This document shows positions 38,571 through 51,233 of a stretch of DNA of 64,000 nt, piece after piece. The stretch is from Azolla caroliniana (taxonomy: Eukaryota; Polypodiophyta). Below the pieces are notes generated by a model. It did no database searches. It worked only from the letters and a program-made list of their open reading frames with translations, and was not told the origin of the DNA. The stretch covers positions 3,472,001-3,536,000 of the forward strand of contig JBHGNT010000021.1 of the NCBI GenBank assembly GCA_043228905.1, written 5' to 3'. A program made the position numbers and the translations under genes. Position 1 is the stretch's first letter, and each line of letters starts with the position of its first letter.

Positions 38571-41500
38571 AGATCAAACTTTTATGTAATCACTATCTAT
38601 AATATAGGTAAAATCTACTACAACTATTTTGATATTAAAAAAGTGCATGCTAGAAAATGGTCATAAATGAATAACCTCATGCATTTATGCGTAAAGAGGA
38701 TTATAACTATTGTGACCCTTCCTACATATTCAAATCACTTTAGTATTAATGTAGCTCTTATTCCTTGATTTCAATATACTTCAGAAATAGCAAGTTTGTG
38801 ATTTCAAAACATGATGTGAGAAATTGAAACTTCACTCCCTTTAAAAATACAGTATTTTTAAGCCTACCATACGCTCAAAGAGTTAATCTTTGCTTTTAAT
38901 TTATACTCACATTCAGCATAGTGATCAAGGAGTATGATAAGACAAAGAAACATAGGAAGAGAGAAATATGGATTAACGGGAATAAACTGATGAACACAAT
39001 CAATATGTCTATATATGCAAGTCCTAGGAACAGACGAATATGCAAAGATACTAGGTTTTCTATAGGGATACCCCCTTACCAAGATTCCTCGTCCAAAATG
39101 TAGTGAAATGTTTGGCTCATATTTTCCTAAGGTTAAGGTGTAATATAGCCTAAGTGTTTTTTTTAGATTGAGTGTGAAATGCAACCAACTATCTATGATA
39201 TGTCAATATATGTAAACATTTAATTAGATAGCACAATCATCAAGGATTTGATGTTCTACACAAGATACAAAACATAAACAATTAGGATTGAGCATCAAAC
39301 TATTGGTTATGTTGCATTGACTTCTTCATTGTTGGTGCTTTTTTCTCCTCATTATAAGTGTTTCGTATATCATTTCATGGTTTTTTGTAATATGCAAACA
39401 TAACTTGTACGACACTTTTTTTTGCCCAAAAAAACATTACTCGCATTAGTTAGCAAACAAAGTACATCAAAGTTCAACCATTAAGATGCACAAAGCCTAA
39501 CCTCAGAGTGATCTATATATCCAACAACTCCAAAATTCAACAAAACTCATGCCGATCTTCCCCTCACAAATTTGATCATAATCCCCACCCCCTCATTTAC
39601 AACAAAATTATCCCACCTACTCTTTTACAACAAAGTTATTTGTGTACCACAACTATAGTAACTTGTACCGCAACTATACATATTTACATCTCATGTCCAC
39701 TAATGGGAGCCTTGGTGGAAACAACCACCTGGGTGCTTGGTAGTTCCATTTAGGCCTTGTCAAAGATTTGACTATCATAGGAGAACCGCCCCATTTAGCA
39801 AAAACTTTGACCGTGCTCTTTCTGCTTCGTTTGATTCCCCCTGAATTGAGCCATACCGTCCACACAACCAGGATACTAGCGCGAACTAGATATTTAACAA
39901 CGCCTCGCCGCTTATGAGCTTTTGTTGTTGAAAAACAAACTTACTACGCCTGGTCCAGATGTGCCAAACTGATAAGCACGCCACCATCATCCATATCTCC
40001 TAAAAAAATGCAGAGTTTGTGCCAAGGTCGCACACCAACACATTGGAACACACTGCCACCCTATACTATAAATCCATGACCACGTGGGTTTAATTATTCC
40101 ACCCATCCTTCCTCTGTTAACTTCAAACCCTGTAAGGACCCCCAAACAACTTTCCCATTCACACTGAACTTGTACCACACTTCATTCGTGTGAACTTATT
40201 GCTTTATTTTTTGGGGGAGGAAAAAAAACATCTAGTAAGTTTGCACAAGAGACGTGGGTCACTAAAACAACATTGCTTGTTGATTTGGGTCCATGAACCA
40301 TTTGTAATTGTAGTGCTTTTATAAAATTATTGGATTATAAAATCACTTAAGCTTACAAGTGAATTACCAAATGAATGCATTGCGTCCAAGAAGAGAGATA
40401 TTGTCATAATTGAAGAAGCTTCGAGGGAATGTGGTGTGCTCCCTTGGGCCCCAACAATTGAATATTTTATCACGCCTATAAATGGGATGAAAACTAGTTA
40501 GGCCCTATATTGGAAGATATTCCACTAAACGAACAAGAATGAAAGAGATATTATTCCCCATTGTATGAGTATAAGGATATCATGCATAGTTTTTTATTAA
40601 CCAACAGTTTATAATATAAGAGTTACAAATGTTTGAATACAAACTCACTTGCGTCTCTAAGCTAAGAAACATAGTTTGAAGGAAGCACCAGATCAAAACA
40701 TTGGACGTAAAGAATATTGTGCCAATGCGTGAATGATTGAGTCCAAGGATCTTAGTTCTTGAATTGTTGACATCAAAGTGAACATATTTTTAAATATTCC
40801 TTGAACAATTTTAAATCAAATATAATTTTCAAAATGAGATTTCCATCCAATCATATAGCCTTTCTATATCTAATAGGAAGAAAAATAAAAAAATATTCAT
40901 TGCTCATAAATGTGTATCATAAATATCTACACAATATGCTTACCCTAGAATTGTATGCTATCCTTTTCTCGAGATATTGGTTATTGTGCTTTTCTTTGTT
41001 ATTCTCACTACTTGCCACTTAAGTTTTACTAATCTCGAGGGTTTAAAAAAAAAAGGTTGTACATGTTTTGAAAAACTATACATTATATTTACATTGCAAA
41101 TATAGGAAAAGTGTGTTTAATTCATTGAAGAAGTGTTTTAATTGTTATTTATCCACATGTTACAAAGAAGATCTAATGAAACCTCAAGAACAATGAGAAA
41201 GGATTTGCTCGTCTTCTCTCCTTTGCCAATTTGCACCATGCAAAATAACATAGTATTCTTATTGCCACCAAAATAATGACTTCCAAAAGCTACTCTTCGG
41301 GTGAAACTTTAAAAGTTCACCCATATGGTTGATGTATCTCTCATGACTCGTTAAATACATTCCAATCATCACAAGTTATTTCCCATTACTTGTACTCAAG
41401 ATAGCTCCAATTACATCATTGCACCACATACTCAATGCATGGATTCTAAACATGACTATGCCCTAAAATAACACCCTCTTTTGACAACTTTGGCATTTAG

Positions 41501-43120
41501 GACAAAGTAATGCACCAAAATATAATGCCCTTTTTTATCATTTAGGCCATGTTACATGAGCTTGCATTACCACACTGCAAAACATAGCCTTGAACTATAT
41601 TAATATGATGAGAGACAAATAATTGGATTTAAGTTCTTGATTTAATGGTTGGTTGGTCACTATAAGGAGAATTGTTTCATTGTAGTGCTTTATACATGAA
41701 CCTTTCAAACATCCATGTCCACTAATGTGCTTACTCCAACTCTTAATCCATGACATTTTGGCACTCCTATGAAGTGAAGGATCCTAAAATTTCAAGTTGA
41801 GTTCAATGTCACGGTTGAGTATTGCAAGTGAAATGCAATGACATGGATGAGATAGAGGTTTTTTTGCAGCGGTGTTGCAAATATACATGCGTGCGTCTGA
41901 AACGGGAGTGGAACCTCCGGGGGAATTGAACTAGAGAGGATGGGTGTGAGTGAATGCGAATATACATGTGTGAAAGGTGACTCCAAAAAGTTTATAGCCC
42001 TTGTGTGTTTATATATGTAAGTCAAAAGGTTAAGATGTTTTAGTGTATTTAATAATGTTTAAGTCTGATAAAGTATGACGGAATTATCTTATATAAGAAC
42101 ATAAATGAGTTTAAGGATATATTTTAATATGCAAGGCCAACATGTCTGAAGGAAGGTGTATATGTTGCTTGTTAGTGTAAGCATTAACATGTAAGTGTGT
42201 ATGTATGCATCAATATATGAGAATGTGCTAATGTGTTTATGTATGTTTGGATATGTTATGTGTATGTATATTTGTCTTGTATGTGTGTTGTGTATGTGCT
42301 TGTTTTTAAGTTAACATGTAGGTTTAGGAAGTGACGTGCACTTAAATTTTAAAGTGAGGGTTTGTGTAAGAGAATAAATATATATATGTGGATTTGTATG
42401 TTCATGGTTTGGGGAAAAGAAAAGAGTGTAAGTCTTGTGGGTAGGGTCCTAATAACTTCCCTTTTCCTTTTTCTAAAGTATAAAATGATGGGTTGAGGGC
42501 AGACAACGTGGTCAACCAACATCATTTGAAGATGCCAACAACAGCAAGCGACAACAACAAGTGTAATAGTTGTCACTACTAAGCATGGTGAGTATGGAAT
42601 GGTGGCGGTTGACTTTGGTTTGAGCAATTCCCTCAATTATGAGGAAAGCATGAATCACGAGCATTCCTTGAACTAGAGGAAAGTTCAAACTAGAGCTTTC
42701 CTAGAACCAAAGCAAAACTCAAATCAGAGCTTTCCATGAAGTTCAAGAAATGGTCAAAGGAGAGAGAGTGTTTATTGCTCAAAGGATGGGTGGGTGGGTG
42801 GGGGGGGGGGTGTTCCTTTGCGGAAAGTCTCCTTTCCACGTGTAAAAGTCTCCTCGAAGAGAACCGTGGAGCTTTGAAAGCTTGAAGGTGACCTTCATTT
42901 GAGGAAATTTATTTTGAAGCATTTTTCGAAATTAGTTTCTAAACCCTTAAATTTGTTTTAGTTCGTAACGTTTTGCTTAGATCTTGGAATCGCGTTTTGG
43001 AAAATCCGTCACTACCCTCACAACAATTCCCTTGCATGATGACACAAATCCTTTGCTATGAAATTCTGAGATCCTCATTTCATTGAATTCAAGGCAATTC
43101 TAACATAACTTAATAGGAAG
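38571..43120. other. AT-rich intergenic DNA with one unassigned coding-like patch
   Basis: At 39670-40190 the minus strand shows two open patches with many Trp (WSWIYSIGWQCVPMCWCA; WTVWLNSGGIKRSRKSTVK). They may come from an old retroelement, but I cannot assign a family. GT-rich DNA lies at 42150-42320 and a G-rich (GGGT)n tract at about 42786-42811. No gene is supported elsewhere. Confidence 0.4.
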
Positions 43121-44175
43121 TCCACATTAATTTTTCATTAGGATAGTAGCTTCAGTAAGTTTTTTGTAGATACAGGACTTTGGTGGTAGACAATGATATG
43201 GTGATGTGGTCATGGAAGCATTTCTATTTGGTAAGGATGAGTGATGATGTTGTAGATTTTTATGAGGGGATGAGGACAACACATTCACTCTAATTTTGTT
43301 TGTACAAGATTTTTGCGGTGAATGAACAGATGGTTGATGTGGAAAATGAAGCACATTTTATTTTTGTAAAGGATGAGTGACGATGGTATAGGGGGATGAA
43401 GCATAATTTCATGAGGGGATTAGGAGAGTAATCTCATTCTATTTTTGTAGGTACATGTCCTTGGTGGTATACATCGAGATGGTTGATGTGGTCATTGAAG
43501 CAAATTTGCATATTTCATTTTTTTAAGGATGAGTGAACCATGGACTTGGGCAGTAAACAAACAAACGATTGATGTGGAAAACGAAGAATATTGTCTATTT
43601 TGGTAAAGGATGGGTGACGATGGTGTCGGCTGAAGAAGCATAATTTCATGAGGGGATCAAGAGAGTAGTGTCACTATGTTTTTTGGTACAGGTTCTTGGT
43701 GGTATAAATCAAGATGGTTGATGTGGACATTTAAGAAAATTGTGTATTTTTTAAGGATGAGTGAATCATGGTGGTGTTGGGGGCTGACGCAGTGTTGGGG
43801 GCTAACACAATGTTTTTATGAGGGTATGAGGATAGCACATTCACTCTATTTTTGTTTGTACAGGACTTCAGTGGCAAACGAACAGACAATTGATATGGAA
43901 AACGAAGAACATTGTCTATTTTGGTAAAGGATGAGTGACGATGGTGTCGGTGGAAGAAGCGGAATTTCATGAGGGGATTGAGAGAGTAGTGTCATTATGT
44001 TTTTGTTTGGTATCTACAGGATTTGCTATGCTATGACGAGATGGTTGATGTGGACATTGGGGGTAATCGGCGACATGTTGGTTGGGGAAAAGGAAGCATA
44101 TTTTCTTTGTTTGATAAGGATGAGTGATAACGTTGTTGGGGGCTGAAGTAGACTTTCATGAGGGGACGAGGAAAA
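43121..44175. repeat. Irregular tandem array upstream of a PPR relic (copy 2)
   Basis: AAGGATGAGTGA-type marks occur at about 43233, 43369, 43525, 43604 (variant), 43753, 43927 and 44116, so spacing is irregular (79-189 bp). Units share CATAATTTCATGAGGGGAT, GAGAGTAGTGTCATTATG and ATGGTTGATGTGG with the array at 7.2-8.0 kb. Confidence 0.75.
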
Positions 44176-44289
44176 TAGAAGCATTTTCTTTTGCATGTGA
44201 TTGTTGTATTTGACGAGGTATATTCTGAATTAATATATCCAGAAGTCTGCGATTCAGAACTTCAACGCAATGCAAGTACACACATGTTG

Positions 44290-45330
44290 AAGGAAACAAT
44301 TGTAGGGGCAGCAAGGAAAGTTTGGTATTTACAAATGCAACACCCAATGATTATGTTGTTTTTGTGCTTTTGAAAGCTTGTGCTAAGCTGAAAGTTGTGG
44401 AAAATGGCCAACAGATACATGCACATATTTGTGGGAATAGGGAAGTGGAAAGTAATGCTTTTTCTTTAATGGACATGTATTCAAAATGTGGTATGATAGA
44501 TCAAGTCAGAGATGTATTCGATAAGCTCTCAGTTCGTGATGTGGTGTCATGGAATGCATTAATAGCACGACATGGTCTTCATGATTGATATTAGGAAGTG
44601 TTGGAAGGTTTTGAGCATATGCAATGTCAAAGGATCATCCCAGATGAATAGTTGATGTCATGTTGGCTCATTTGAAAAAGCAAAAGAGGAGCAAGGTGAG
44701 GACGTGTTGATCAAGTCAAGAAGATGCAACTTTTGGAGATGAAGTCACATGTGCATGCATCTTGAAAGCTTGTGGGTGCATTAGATCCGCAAACAAGGGC
44801 AACGAGATACATTTCGATGCTGAGAGGAAAGGGCTTTTTCGAAAAAACCAACTTGCTTGAAATACACTAGTAGAGATGATTCGAAATGTGGCTTCCTAAC
44901 AAAAGCAAAGGCAGTGTTTGACAAACTTCCCATATGTGATACAGTGACATGGAATACATTGTTCATAGGTTATGTGCACTATGAGAATGACGAGGAGGCC
45001 CTTAATGCTTTTGAGCAGATGCAAAAGAAGAGAATCTCTTCTAATTCTATCACATTTGTAGGTACTCTAAAAGCTTGTGCTAGCATTGGAGCAATAGAAA
45101 AGGGTAGAGAAATGCATGTAAAGATCGAGGAGATGGGGAGGCTAAAGAGAAACCAGGTTGTTGGCAAAGCATTGCTTGATCTATATGCTAAGTGTGGAGT
45201 CTTAGAGAAAGCATTTGATATGCTTCCAACTCGAAATATAGTCTCTTGCAATGTTCTGATTACAGGATATCATCAAGTTGGAGAAATTGAAAATGTGTTT
45301 TTTGTATTTGACCAGATGAGAGGAAATTGA
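44290..45330 (+). pseudogene. PPR (PLS-type) protein relic, copy 2
   Basis: Three open patches in different frames cover about 1 kb. They give LLKACAKLKVVENGQQIHAH, MDMYSKCGMIDQVRDVFDKL, VRDVVSWNALIARHG, then after a damaged stretch AKAVFDKLPICDTVTWNTLF, EALNAFEQMQKKRIS, TLKACASIGAIEKGREMHVK, LDLYAKCGVLEKAFDMLPTR and NVLITGYHQ. These are successive P, L and S repeats of a PLS-class PPR protein, which would act in organelle RNA editing or processing. Stops between 44586 and 44870 and loss of both ends make it a pseudogene. Shares its upstream array with the relic at 8.2-8.8 kb. Confidence 0.75.
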
Positions 45331-45634
45331 GTTTTACCAAAGCCGGTTGGAAATGCTTGTAGTCATACAACCATGGTAGATAAAGGTCAAATATATTGTG
45401 AAGCCATGGTGATGAGCAATTATTACATATGCTGATGAGCATGTGAGAACGAAAGAATAATGACGTAGTATCTATCCACATATGGATACATGGATGAACA
45501 ATGAGAAACTACAATTTAGTGTTTAAGCTAATGATCACATGAGATGGAAAGAAGATTCTTGTATGTGTTCACCGTTCTTTGTAGTTTTATACTCTGAGTC
45601 TTTGAGTTATTTTTTTCTTTTTTATTGGCCTATC
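45331..45634. other. Spacer between PPR relic and retroelement D
   Basis: No gene is seen. The AT-rich sequence ends with ACGG (45635-45638), which is repeated after the far end of element D. Confidence 0.5.
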
Positions 45635-45638
45635 ACGG

Positions 45639-46390
45639 TGTCGTGAAGAATTTCAGCCAGAGGCGGAAACCGGGAAATATTGGCTACATCGGTGGGGTGC
45701 ACCATGTGCACTCACCCTTGTGTAATTGTGTGAATAATAGGGGTTAAGTTGGGATGAAGAATCCCATGTAAATCGGGATTTATCCCACATTGTAATGCAT
45801 CCCTCTCCTTGTTCTATAAAAGGAAGGGATGGTCCCTTGTAGAAGGGTTGCCCGTTTTGTGTTAGAGGGTATACCATTAGGTTTAGAGTTAGTTTTCTTC
45901 TTCTTCTTCTTGGCGGGGAAGTCGACCGTTGAGGGCTGTCTCTGCTAGGTCTCCTGTGCAAGACCCCACTCCGCGTGACGAGCCTGAGAGCTCCCCGGAC
46001 GGCGGCTTGGCAACAGACTATTGCTGTAACCTACCTACCCTACCATGGTCCGGCTCGAAGCCGGGGTTGCATTCTTTCCCTTGTAATACTTACATTTGCG
46101 TTTGTCTGTGCATATTCGTGTCTCTGTTGGTGTCGGGCGCTTCCCCTTTCCTGCGTTTCCTGTACATAAGGGCGTGAGTCGGGTCGGCTTGTGTGTGTGT
46201 GTGTGTGTGCGCGCGCGAGTCGGTGTCAAGCGCGCGCTCCCTCTCTTTCTCTCTCTCCCTTTGGTTGCTTCCGGAGTGCTTCTGGGATGCCCCGGAAACG
46301 GTGAAGTACGACTTCCTACGCTCCGTGACTCCCTAGTCCAAGACCCCTGTGGTCCCGCCTTCCTCCACGCACGCGCGTAACAACGCGATA
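45639..46390 (+). repeat. 5' LTR of element D
   Basis: 752 bp. It holds a TATA box (TTCTATAAAAGG, about 45813-45824), a (CTT)n tract, a (GT)n tract near 46192-46210 and pyrimidine runs. It ends GCGATA instead of GCGACA. Confidence 0.8.
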
Positions 46391-46427
46391 TCTTTGGTGA
46401 ACCCGACGTGAAAGGCAGCAAGGGAGG

Positions 46428-47110
46428 ATGGAGTCGGAAGACGACGACCTCGCGGCGATGGTGGCCGAAGTGGTGTTGGAGTCAGCACGAGTGGTGATGA
46501 GGCGAGAAGCAGTGCAACAAGCGGTTGAGCGAGTGGTCGAAAGAGTCGGCCGTTTCAATGGGGACAAAGTCCCATCTTACTTGGAAGCCTACAACGCGGA
46601 AATGGAGGAGCGAGACGTGGACGAAGCGTTGAGGCTGGAATTCTTCTGTCGGGCTGTCGCCGTCCGTATGCACGCGTAAGTAAAGGAGCTCCGACAAGCT
46701 CATAGTTCGTGGGAGGCCTTTGAAGAGGCGCTCCTGCAGGCATATGGAGGACGGCGGAAGAGCCGGGGACGACACGACTTTGACTAGTGGGTCGCATTGG
46801 CAAAGACCCACCGGGGCTCGGCTCTCGGAGCGGGAACAAGGTTTGGTGGGGACGGACAAGGTCCTATTGTTCGTCAGGTCGATCGACCGAGCGGAACGGG
46901 AGGCCATCGGGATGGAGCTCGAAGATGATGACGGAGTAAATGGGCTTACGAAGGACTGGTCGAAGGTCGGAAGGGTGTGCCAACGGCTAGACGATGAGCG
47001 AGCCGAGAAGGCTAAGTGGAAGACGCGCGACGGCTTGCCATCATAGTGGGAAGAGGCCGAACGGCAAAGGGAGCTGGCAAGGGTCAACGTTGGGGCCAGG
47101 ATTGCGGAGG
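46428..47110 (+). pseudogene. Damaged gag of element D
   Basis: The translation starts MESEDDDLAAMVAEVVLESA and continues VERVGRFNGDKVPSYLEAYN, the same fold region as gag of element C (GTIGRFDGRDATKYLASYGA). It breaks at a stop after RMHA (46677) and a second stop at HDFD* (about 46785). A deletion of about 30 nt near 46805 shifts the frame, and a further stop follows (DGLPS*, 47044). The gag copy in unit E lacks these breaks. No zinc knuckle is seen before similarity ends. Confidence 0.75.
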
Positions 47111-47129
47111 CGTACACAACTCTCGAGGC

Positions 47130-49880
47130 GATGCTCGAGGAAGAGGAAAGATCGAGGCCCCAAGCTGAGACCGAGGAGACGGTCTTGCCCCACGAGATGG
47201 CGGAAGATCGGTACCACGGTACCACGGGAGAGGGTGCGGAACAAAACGCCCTCTCGACTTGCGGAGAATTGCCAACCGAGGACAGGGTCGAGAGCGGAGA
47301 AGAACCCTCCACACGGATTCCGGAGACTTCGGCGGTCATGCCCGTGTGCCGTCATGAGGCCGGAGAGAAGGAAGGCGCCGACGAGGAGTCCTGGCACGAT
47401 GCCAACGAAGAGGGATGGGAAACGGCCTGCGAGGAGGCCAAGGATGGAGGCGGCATGGGAAGATCGACATTCCGATTCGGATGGAGCAGAATTCGGTCGT
47501 CGATCGTTCGATCGGGGCCGTATTCGGCATGAAAGTGCCGATACGGAAGAGGGTGCGGGACGAGCGGTCCTCTTTTACATGGGGAGAAAGACCGACCGGG
47601 CGAAGGTCGGGAATTGGAAGGGAAGTGGTCAAGGGTTCAGAACGAGTTCGGAGAGGTCGGCACCAGAACCGAAACTACGGATATTGGAGAACCAAGCCCA
47701 GGCGGGGCTTGGTTGATCACAAACCAGATGCTTCTCACCATACGTACTTGGGAGCAGTACCCCGAATGAGCGTCCGCAAATCGTTACGGGACGGAAGCCC
47801 CACGTCCTATCCGGAGACTTCGGTAGTTTGGCCGACGTGGCAACATGAGACCGAAAGAGATGGAGGATGGAGGCGAGAACGCGAAGAGGAGAGAAACGAC
47901 GAGTTCGGGAGAAGTACAAGGGATGAAGAGGAGAACGAAGACTGGTCCTACAGGATCCCCACACCAGTCCGGAGACCCCGGCAGTTCGGCCAACGTGGCA
48001 ATGTGAGACCTAGGGAGAAGGCTGGTGGCGACAAGAGAATGGGACCCAACAATCTGGAGAAGGACGAACGGACCCGGACGAGAACCGGGCGGAGCGGACT
48101 CCCGGATGACCATTCCGGGAGGGAGGAAGAGAGTAGGCCTACGAAGAGGCCGAGGAGACGGTACGTTAGTACCACGGGAGAGGGTGCGGAGTAAACCGCC
48201 CTCTCGGCATGCAAAGAAGGAAGACCCGGGATAAGGGTCAGAGATATGGCAAGCTCGAGGAGGATCCTTCACACCGGTTGTACAGAAACCGGCGGTCGGC
48301 CCGAGAGCCGATGCGAGGCCTAAAGTGACGAACAGTGGCGGCGAGGGGACGAAGGCAAAGGGCTACGGATGGGCGGTCTACGGAAATCCTCACACCGATC
48401 CGGCGGTCGGCCGGAGAGCCGGCTTGAGTCCTATAGGAAAGGACGATGGCGGCAGGTGAATGTGACCAACAGAAGAGAAAGGCGAAAGCAGAGTGGAGCA
48501 GCTGTGACCTTACACACACCGATTCTAGAGACTCCGGCAACCAACGACAAGAGGAGGAGTGAGACCTAGAGTAAGGGACGGTGGCGGCGGCAAGGCGGGA
48601 AACCGAAGCTAGAAGGGGAGGTCCCACGAAGACACTCACACCCATCCGGCGGTTGGCCCGAGTGCCAGCGTGAGTCCTATAGGGGAGATCAGTGGCGACA
48701 GGAGAACGTGATCGGACGACAGGAGGTGACGAATGGCAAGGAGGTATGAGGCCGACAAGGTGGCTACGGACCATCTCAAACCTTCCGGCGAGGTGAGTGG
48801 GCGTAAGGAAGTCCGGTCCTACGAGATCCCCACACTTAACCAGAGACTCCGGCAGTTCGGCCAACGAGGCAACATGAGACCGAGAGAGAAGGTTGGTGGC
48901 GGTGGGACACGGGACCTGACTACACGGAAGACACGAGGAGAGTCTGGGAGGGACTCAAACAAAAGACACCTGGATCTCGGCAAGCGACGAAACGATGACC
49001 GGTCCTATGGGACCCTCACACTGATCCGGAGACCCCGGCAGTTCGGCCAACATGGCAACGTGAGACCTGGGGAGAAGGATGGTGGCGGCAGGGAACGGGA
49101 CCCAACGACACGGGGTAGCGGATCGGGAGTCGGTAAGACGGGGCGGACGAAGTGCGAAACCCTCACCGGCCGGTTACGGTTTCGGAAGTTGCCGGTAGGG
49201 GCAAACATGGGAGGTGTGCTGGGCCGAAAAGGCACACCGGGGACGGAACAAGTGTCTTGCAAGTGGCCATCGTGGGCCGGATCGAAGCGTGACTACTGGA
49301 CGGTGTTCGGCACGGGCGGTGCCGAACAAAGGAAGCGGAAGACGGCACAAGGGAGGTGCCGGGAACGGGGTGACGGGTGCCTTGTGGACTGCACAGGGTC
49401 GGAGTCAGGGGATGACAAGAGAGGCCGGAGGAGGATCCTTCACGGTCGCTTCGTAGATCTCGGGAGCTCCATCGAAGTAACGAAGATTGACACGACAAGC
49501 CCGGGGTGACAAGCTGGTGGGGGTGAGGGGGACGACGGCAAGTGGGAAACTCAGGACCTGTTGCAACAACATGAGTGGTCGACGGAGGCCAAGCGGGCCA
49601 CTACGGGCATTCTCCAAGCGTAGGACATCGGGCATACGGCGGAGAACGGAGCGTGCATACGGCCGAACAAGGGCCAGTGGAAGTACGCATACTACGGAGA
49701 TCGCGGCGAAGGACCCATCGACGGGTCGAACGAGCCTACGGAGAGGTAAGCGCGAAGGGAGAACTGCAGCCGACGGTTCAAACTGGCACCGAGCCGGGAT
49801 GCGGATTACGGAAGACCGGTTTCTCACCGGCCGAAATCTCTCACCCTTCACCGGATATGGCACGTACTAGTGGACGTGCG
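47130..49880. repeat. GC-rich degenerate tandem repeats in the body of element D
   Basis: Blocks containing GACCCCGGCAGTTCGGCCAA followed by GTGAGACC and GGAGAAGG.TGGTGGCG recur at about 47975, 48850 and 49030, with weaker relatives at 47310, 47805, 48280, 48395 and 48645. ACCACGGGAGAGGGTGCGGA occurs at about 47221 and 48172. Several long open frames cross this region only because it is poor in A+T; they share no domain. Confidence 0.65.
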
Positions 49881-50393
49881 GTTAGGTGGGGGCGGATGTC
49901 GTGAAGAATTTCGGCCAGAGGCGGAAACTGGGAAATATTGGCTACATCGGTGGGGTGCACCATGTGCACTCACCCTCGTGTAATTGTGTGAATAATAGGA
50001 GGGTTGTCTCTGCTAGGTCTCCTGTGCAAGACCCCGCTCCGCGTGACGAGCCCGAGAGCTCCCCAGACGGCGGCTTGGCAGCAAACTACTGCTGTAACCT
50101 ACCCTACCATGGTCCGGCTCGAAGCCGGGGTTGCATTCTTTCCCTTGTAATACTTACATTTGCGTCTGTCTGTGCATATTCGTGTCTCTGTTGGTGTCGG
50201 GCGCTTCCCCTTTCCTGTGTTTTCTGTACATAAGGGCGTGAGTCGGGTCGGCCTGTGTGTGTGTGTGTGTGTGTGTGCGCGTGAGTCGGTGTCAAGCGCG
50301 CGTTCCCTCTCTTTCTCTCTCTCCCCCTTCGGTTGCTTCCGGAGTGCTTCTGGGATGCCCCGGAAACGGTGAAGTACGACTTCCTACGCTCCG

Positions 50394-51167
50394 TCACTCC
50401 CTAGTCCAAGACCCCCGTGGTCCCGCCTTTCTCCATGCACGCGCTATCATGTTGTTACGCGCGCGCGTGGAGAAAAGCGGGACCACGTACGCCTCTGCAA
50501 TCCTGGCCTCAACGCCCCTTGCCAACTCCCTTTGTCGTTCGGCCTCTTCCCGCTGTGATAGCACGCCGTCGCGCTCCTTCCTCTTAGCCTTCTCGGCTCG
50601 CTCATCATTTAGCCGTTGGCACACCCTTCCGACCTTCGACCAGTCCTCCGTAAGCCCATTCGCTACATCATCGTCTTCGAGCTCAATCCCGATGGCTTCC
50701 CGTTCTGCTCGGTCGATCGACCTGACGAACAATAGGACTTTGTCCACCCCCACCAAACCTTGTTCCCGCTCCGGAAGCCGAGCAAGTCGTTGCTCGAACT
50801 CTCGGAACGCCTTGGTCGTGCCCTGGTGGGTCTTTGCCGATGCTACCCACTGGTCGAAGTCGTGTTGTCCCCGGCTCTTCCGCCGTCCTCCGTATGCCTT
50901 CAGGAACGCCTCTTCGAAGGCCTCCCACGAACTATGAGCCTCACGGAGCTCCTTTACTTCCGCATGCATCCGGACAGCTACAACCCGACAGACGAACTCC
51001 CGCCTCAACGCCTCGTCTATGCCACGCTCCTCCATATCCGCATTGTAGGCTCCCAAGTAAGATGGGACTTTGTCCCCGTTGAAACGACCGACTCTTTCGA
51101 CCACTCGCTCAACCGCTTGTTGCGCTGCTTCTCGCCTCATCACCACTCGTGCCGACTCCAACACCAC
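50394..51167 (-). CDS. Intact gag-like ORF carried by unit E
   Basis: The 257-aa frame starts MVLESARVVMRREAAQQAVE and contains VGRFNGDKVPSYLGAYNADM, RMHAEVKELREAHSSWEAFE, HDFDQWVASAKTHQGTTKAF and DKVLLFVRSIDRAEREAIG. These correspond to gag of elements C (DTSRVLLFVKSVDERDREHV) and D. Unlike D it has no internal stop and keeps the segment D has lost. Gag would form the cytoplasmic particle. The normal first about 20 residues of gag are missing because of the LTR fusion, and the end reads through LTR sequence (STRARNNM...) into D. Whether it is expressed is unknown. Confidence 0.6.
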   Translation of the reverse strand: MVLESARVVMRREAAQQAVERVVERVGRFNGDKVPSYLGAYNADMEERGIDEALRREFVCRVVAVRMHAEVKELREAHSSWEAFEEAFLKAYGGRRKSRGQHDFDQWVASAKTHQGTTKAFREFEQRLARLPEREQGLVGVDKVLLFVRSIDRAEREAIGIELEDDDVANGLTEDWSKVGRVCQRLNDERAEKAKRKERDGVLSQREEAERQRELARGVEARIAEAYVVPLFSTRARNNMIARAWRKAGPRGSWTRE

Positions 51168-51233
51168 TGGTGCACCCCGCCGATGTAGCCAATATTTCCC
51201 GGTTTCCGCCTCTGGCCGAAATTCTTCACGATA
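50445..51233 (-). mobile_element. Unit E: LTR ends fused around a gag ORF, inserted in D
   Basis: Read on the minus strand, the unit begins TATCGTGAAGAATTTC and continues about 65 bp of LTR start. It jumps into gag at GTGGTGTTGGAGTC and leaves gag after RIAEAY into the last about 45 bp of an LTR (GTGGTCCCGCTTTTCTCC ... AACATGATA). GCGC occurs on both sides (50441-50444 and 51234-51237), consistent with a 4-bp target duplication inside the 3' LTR of D. Length 789 bp, close to one full LTR of the family. Confidence 0.75.

Noticed and set aside
39670-40190. Trp-rich minus-strand patches as a possible LINE or transposase
   Set aside because: Too broken to assign; recorded only as an unassigned patch.
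45929-46421. Several Arg/Pro/Thr-rich frames on both strands, repeated at about 50.0-50.4 kb
   Set aside because: They lie in the LTRs of element D and occur twice only because the LTR does.
47415-49509. Two frames of about 260 codons, very rich in Arg, in the body of element D
   Set aside because: They follow purine-rich GC repeats in which stops are rare; several frames on both strands are equally open and no domain is present.
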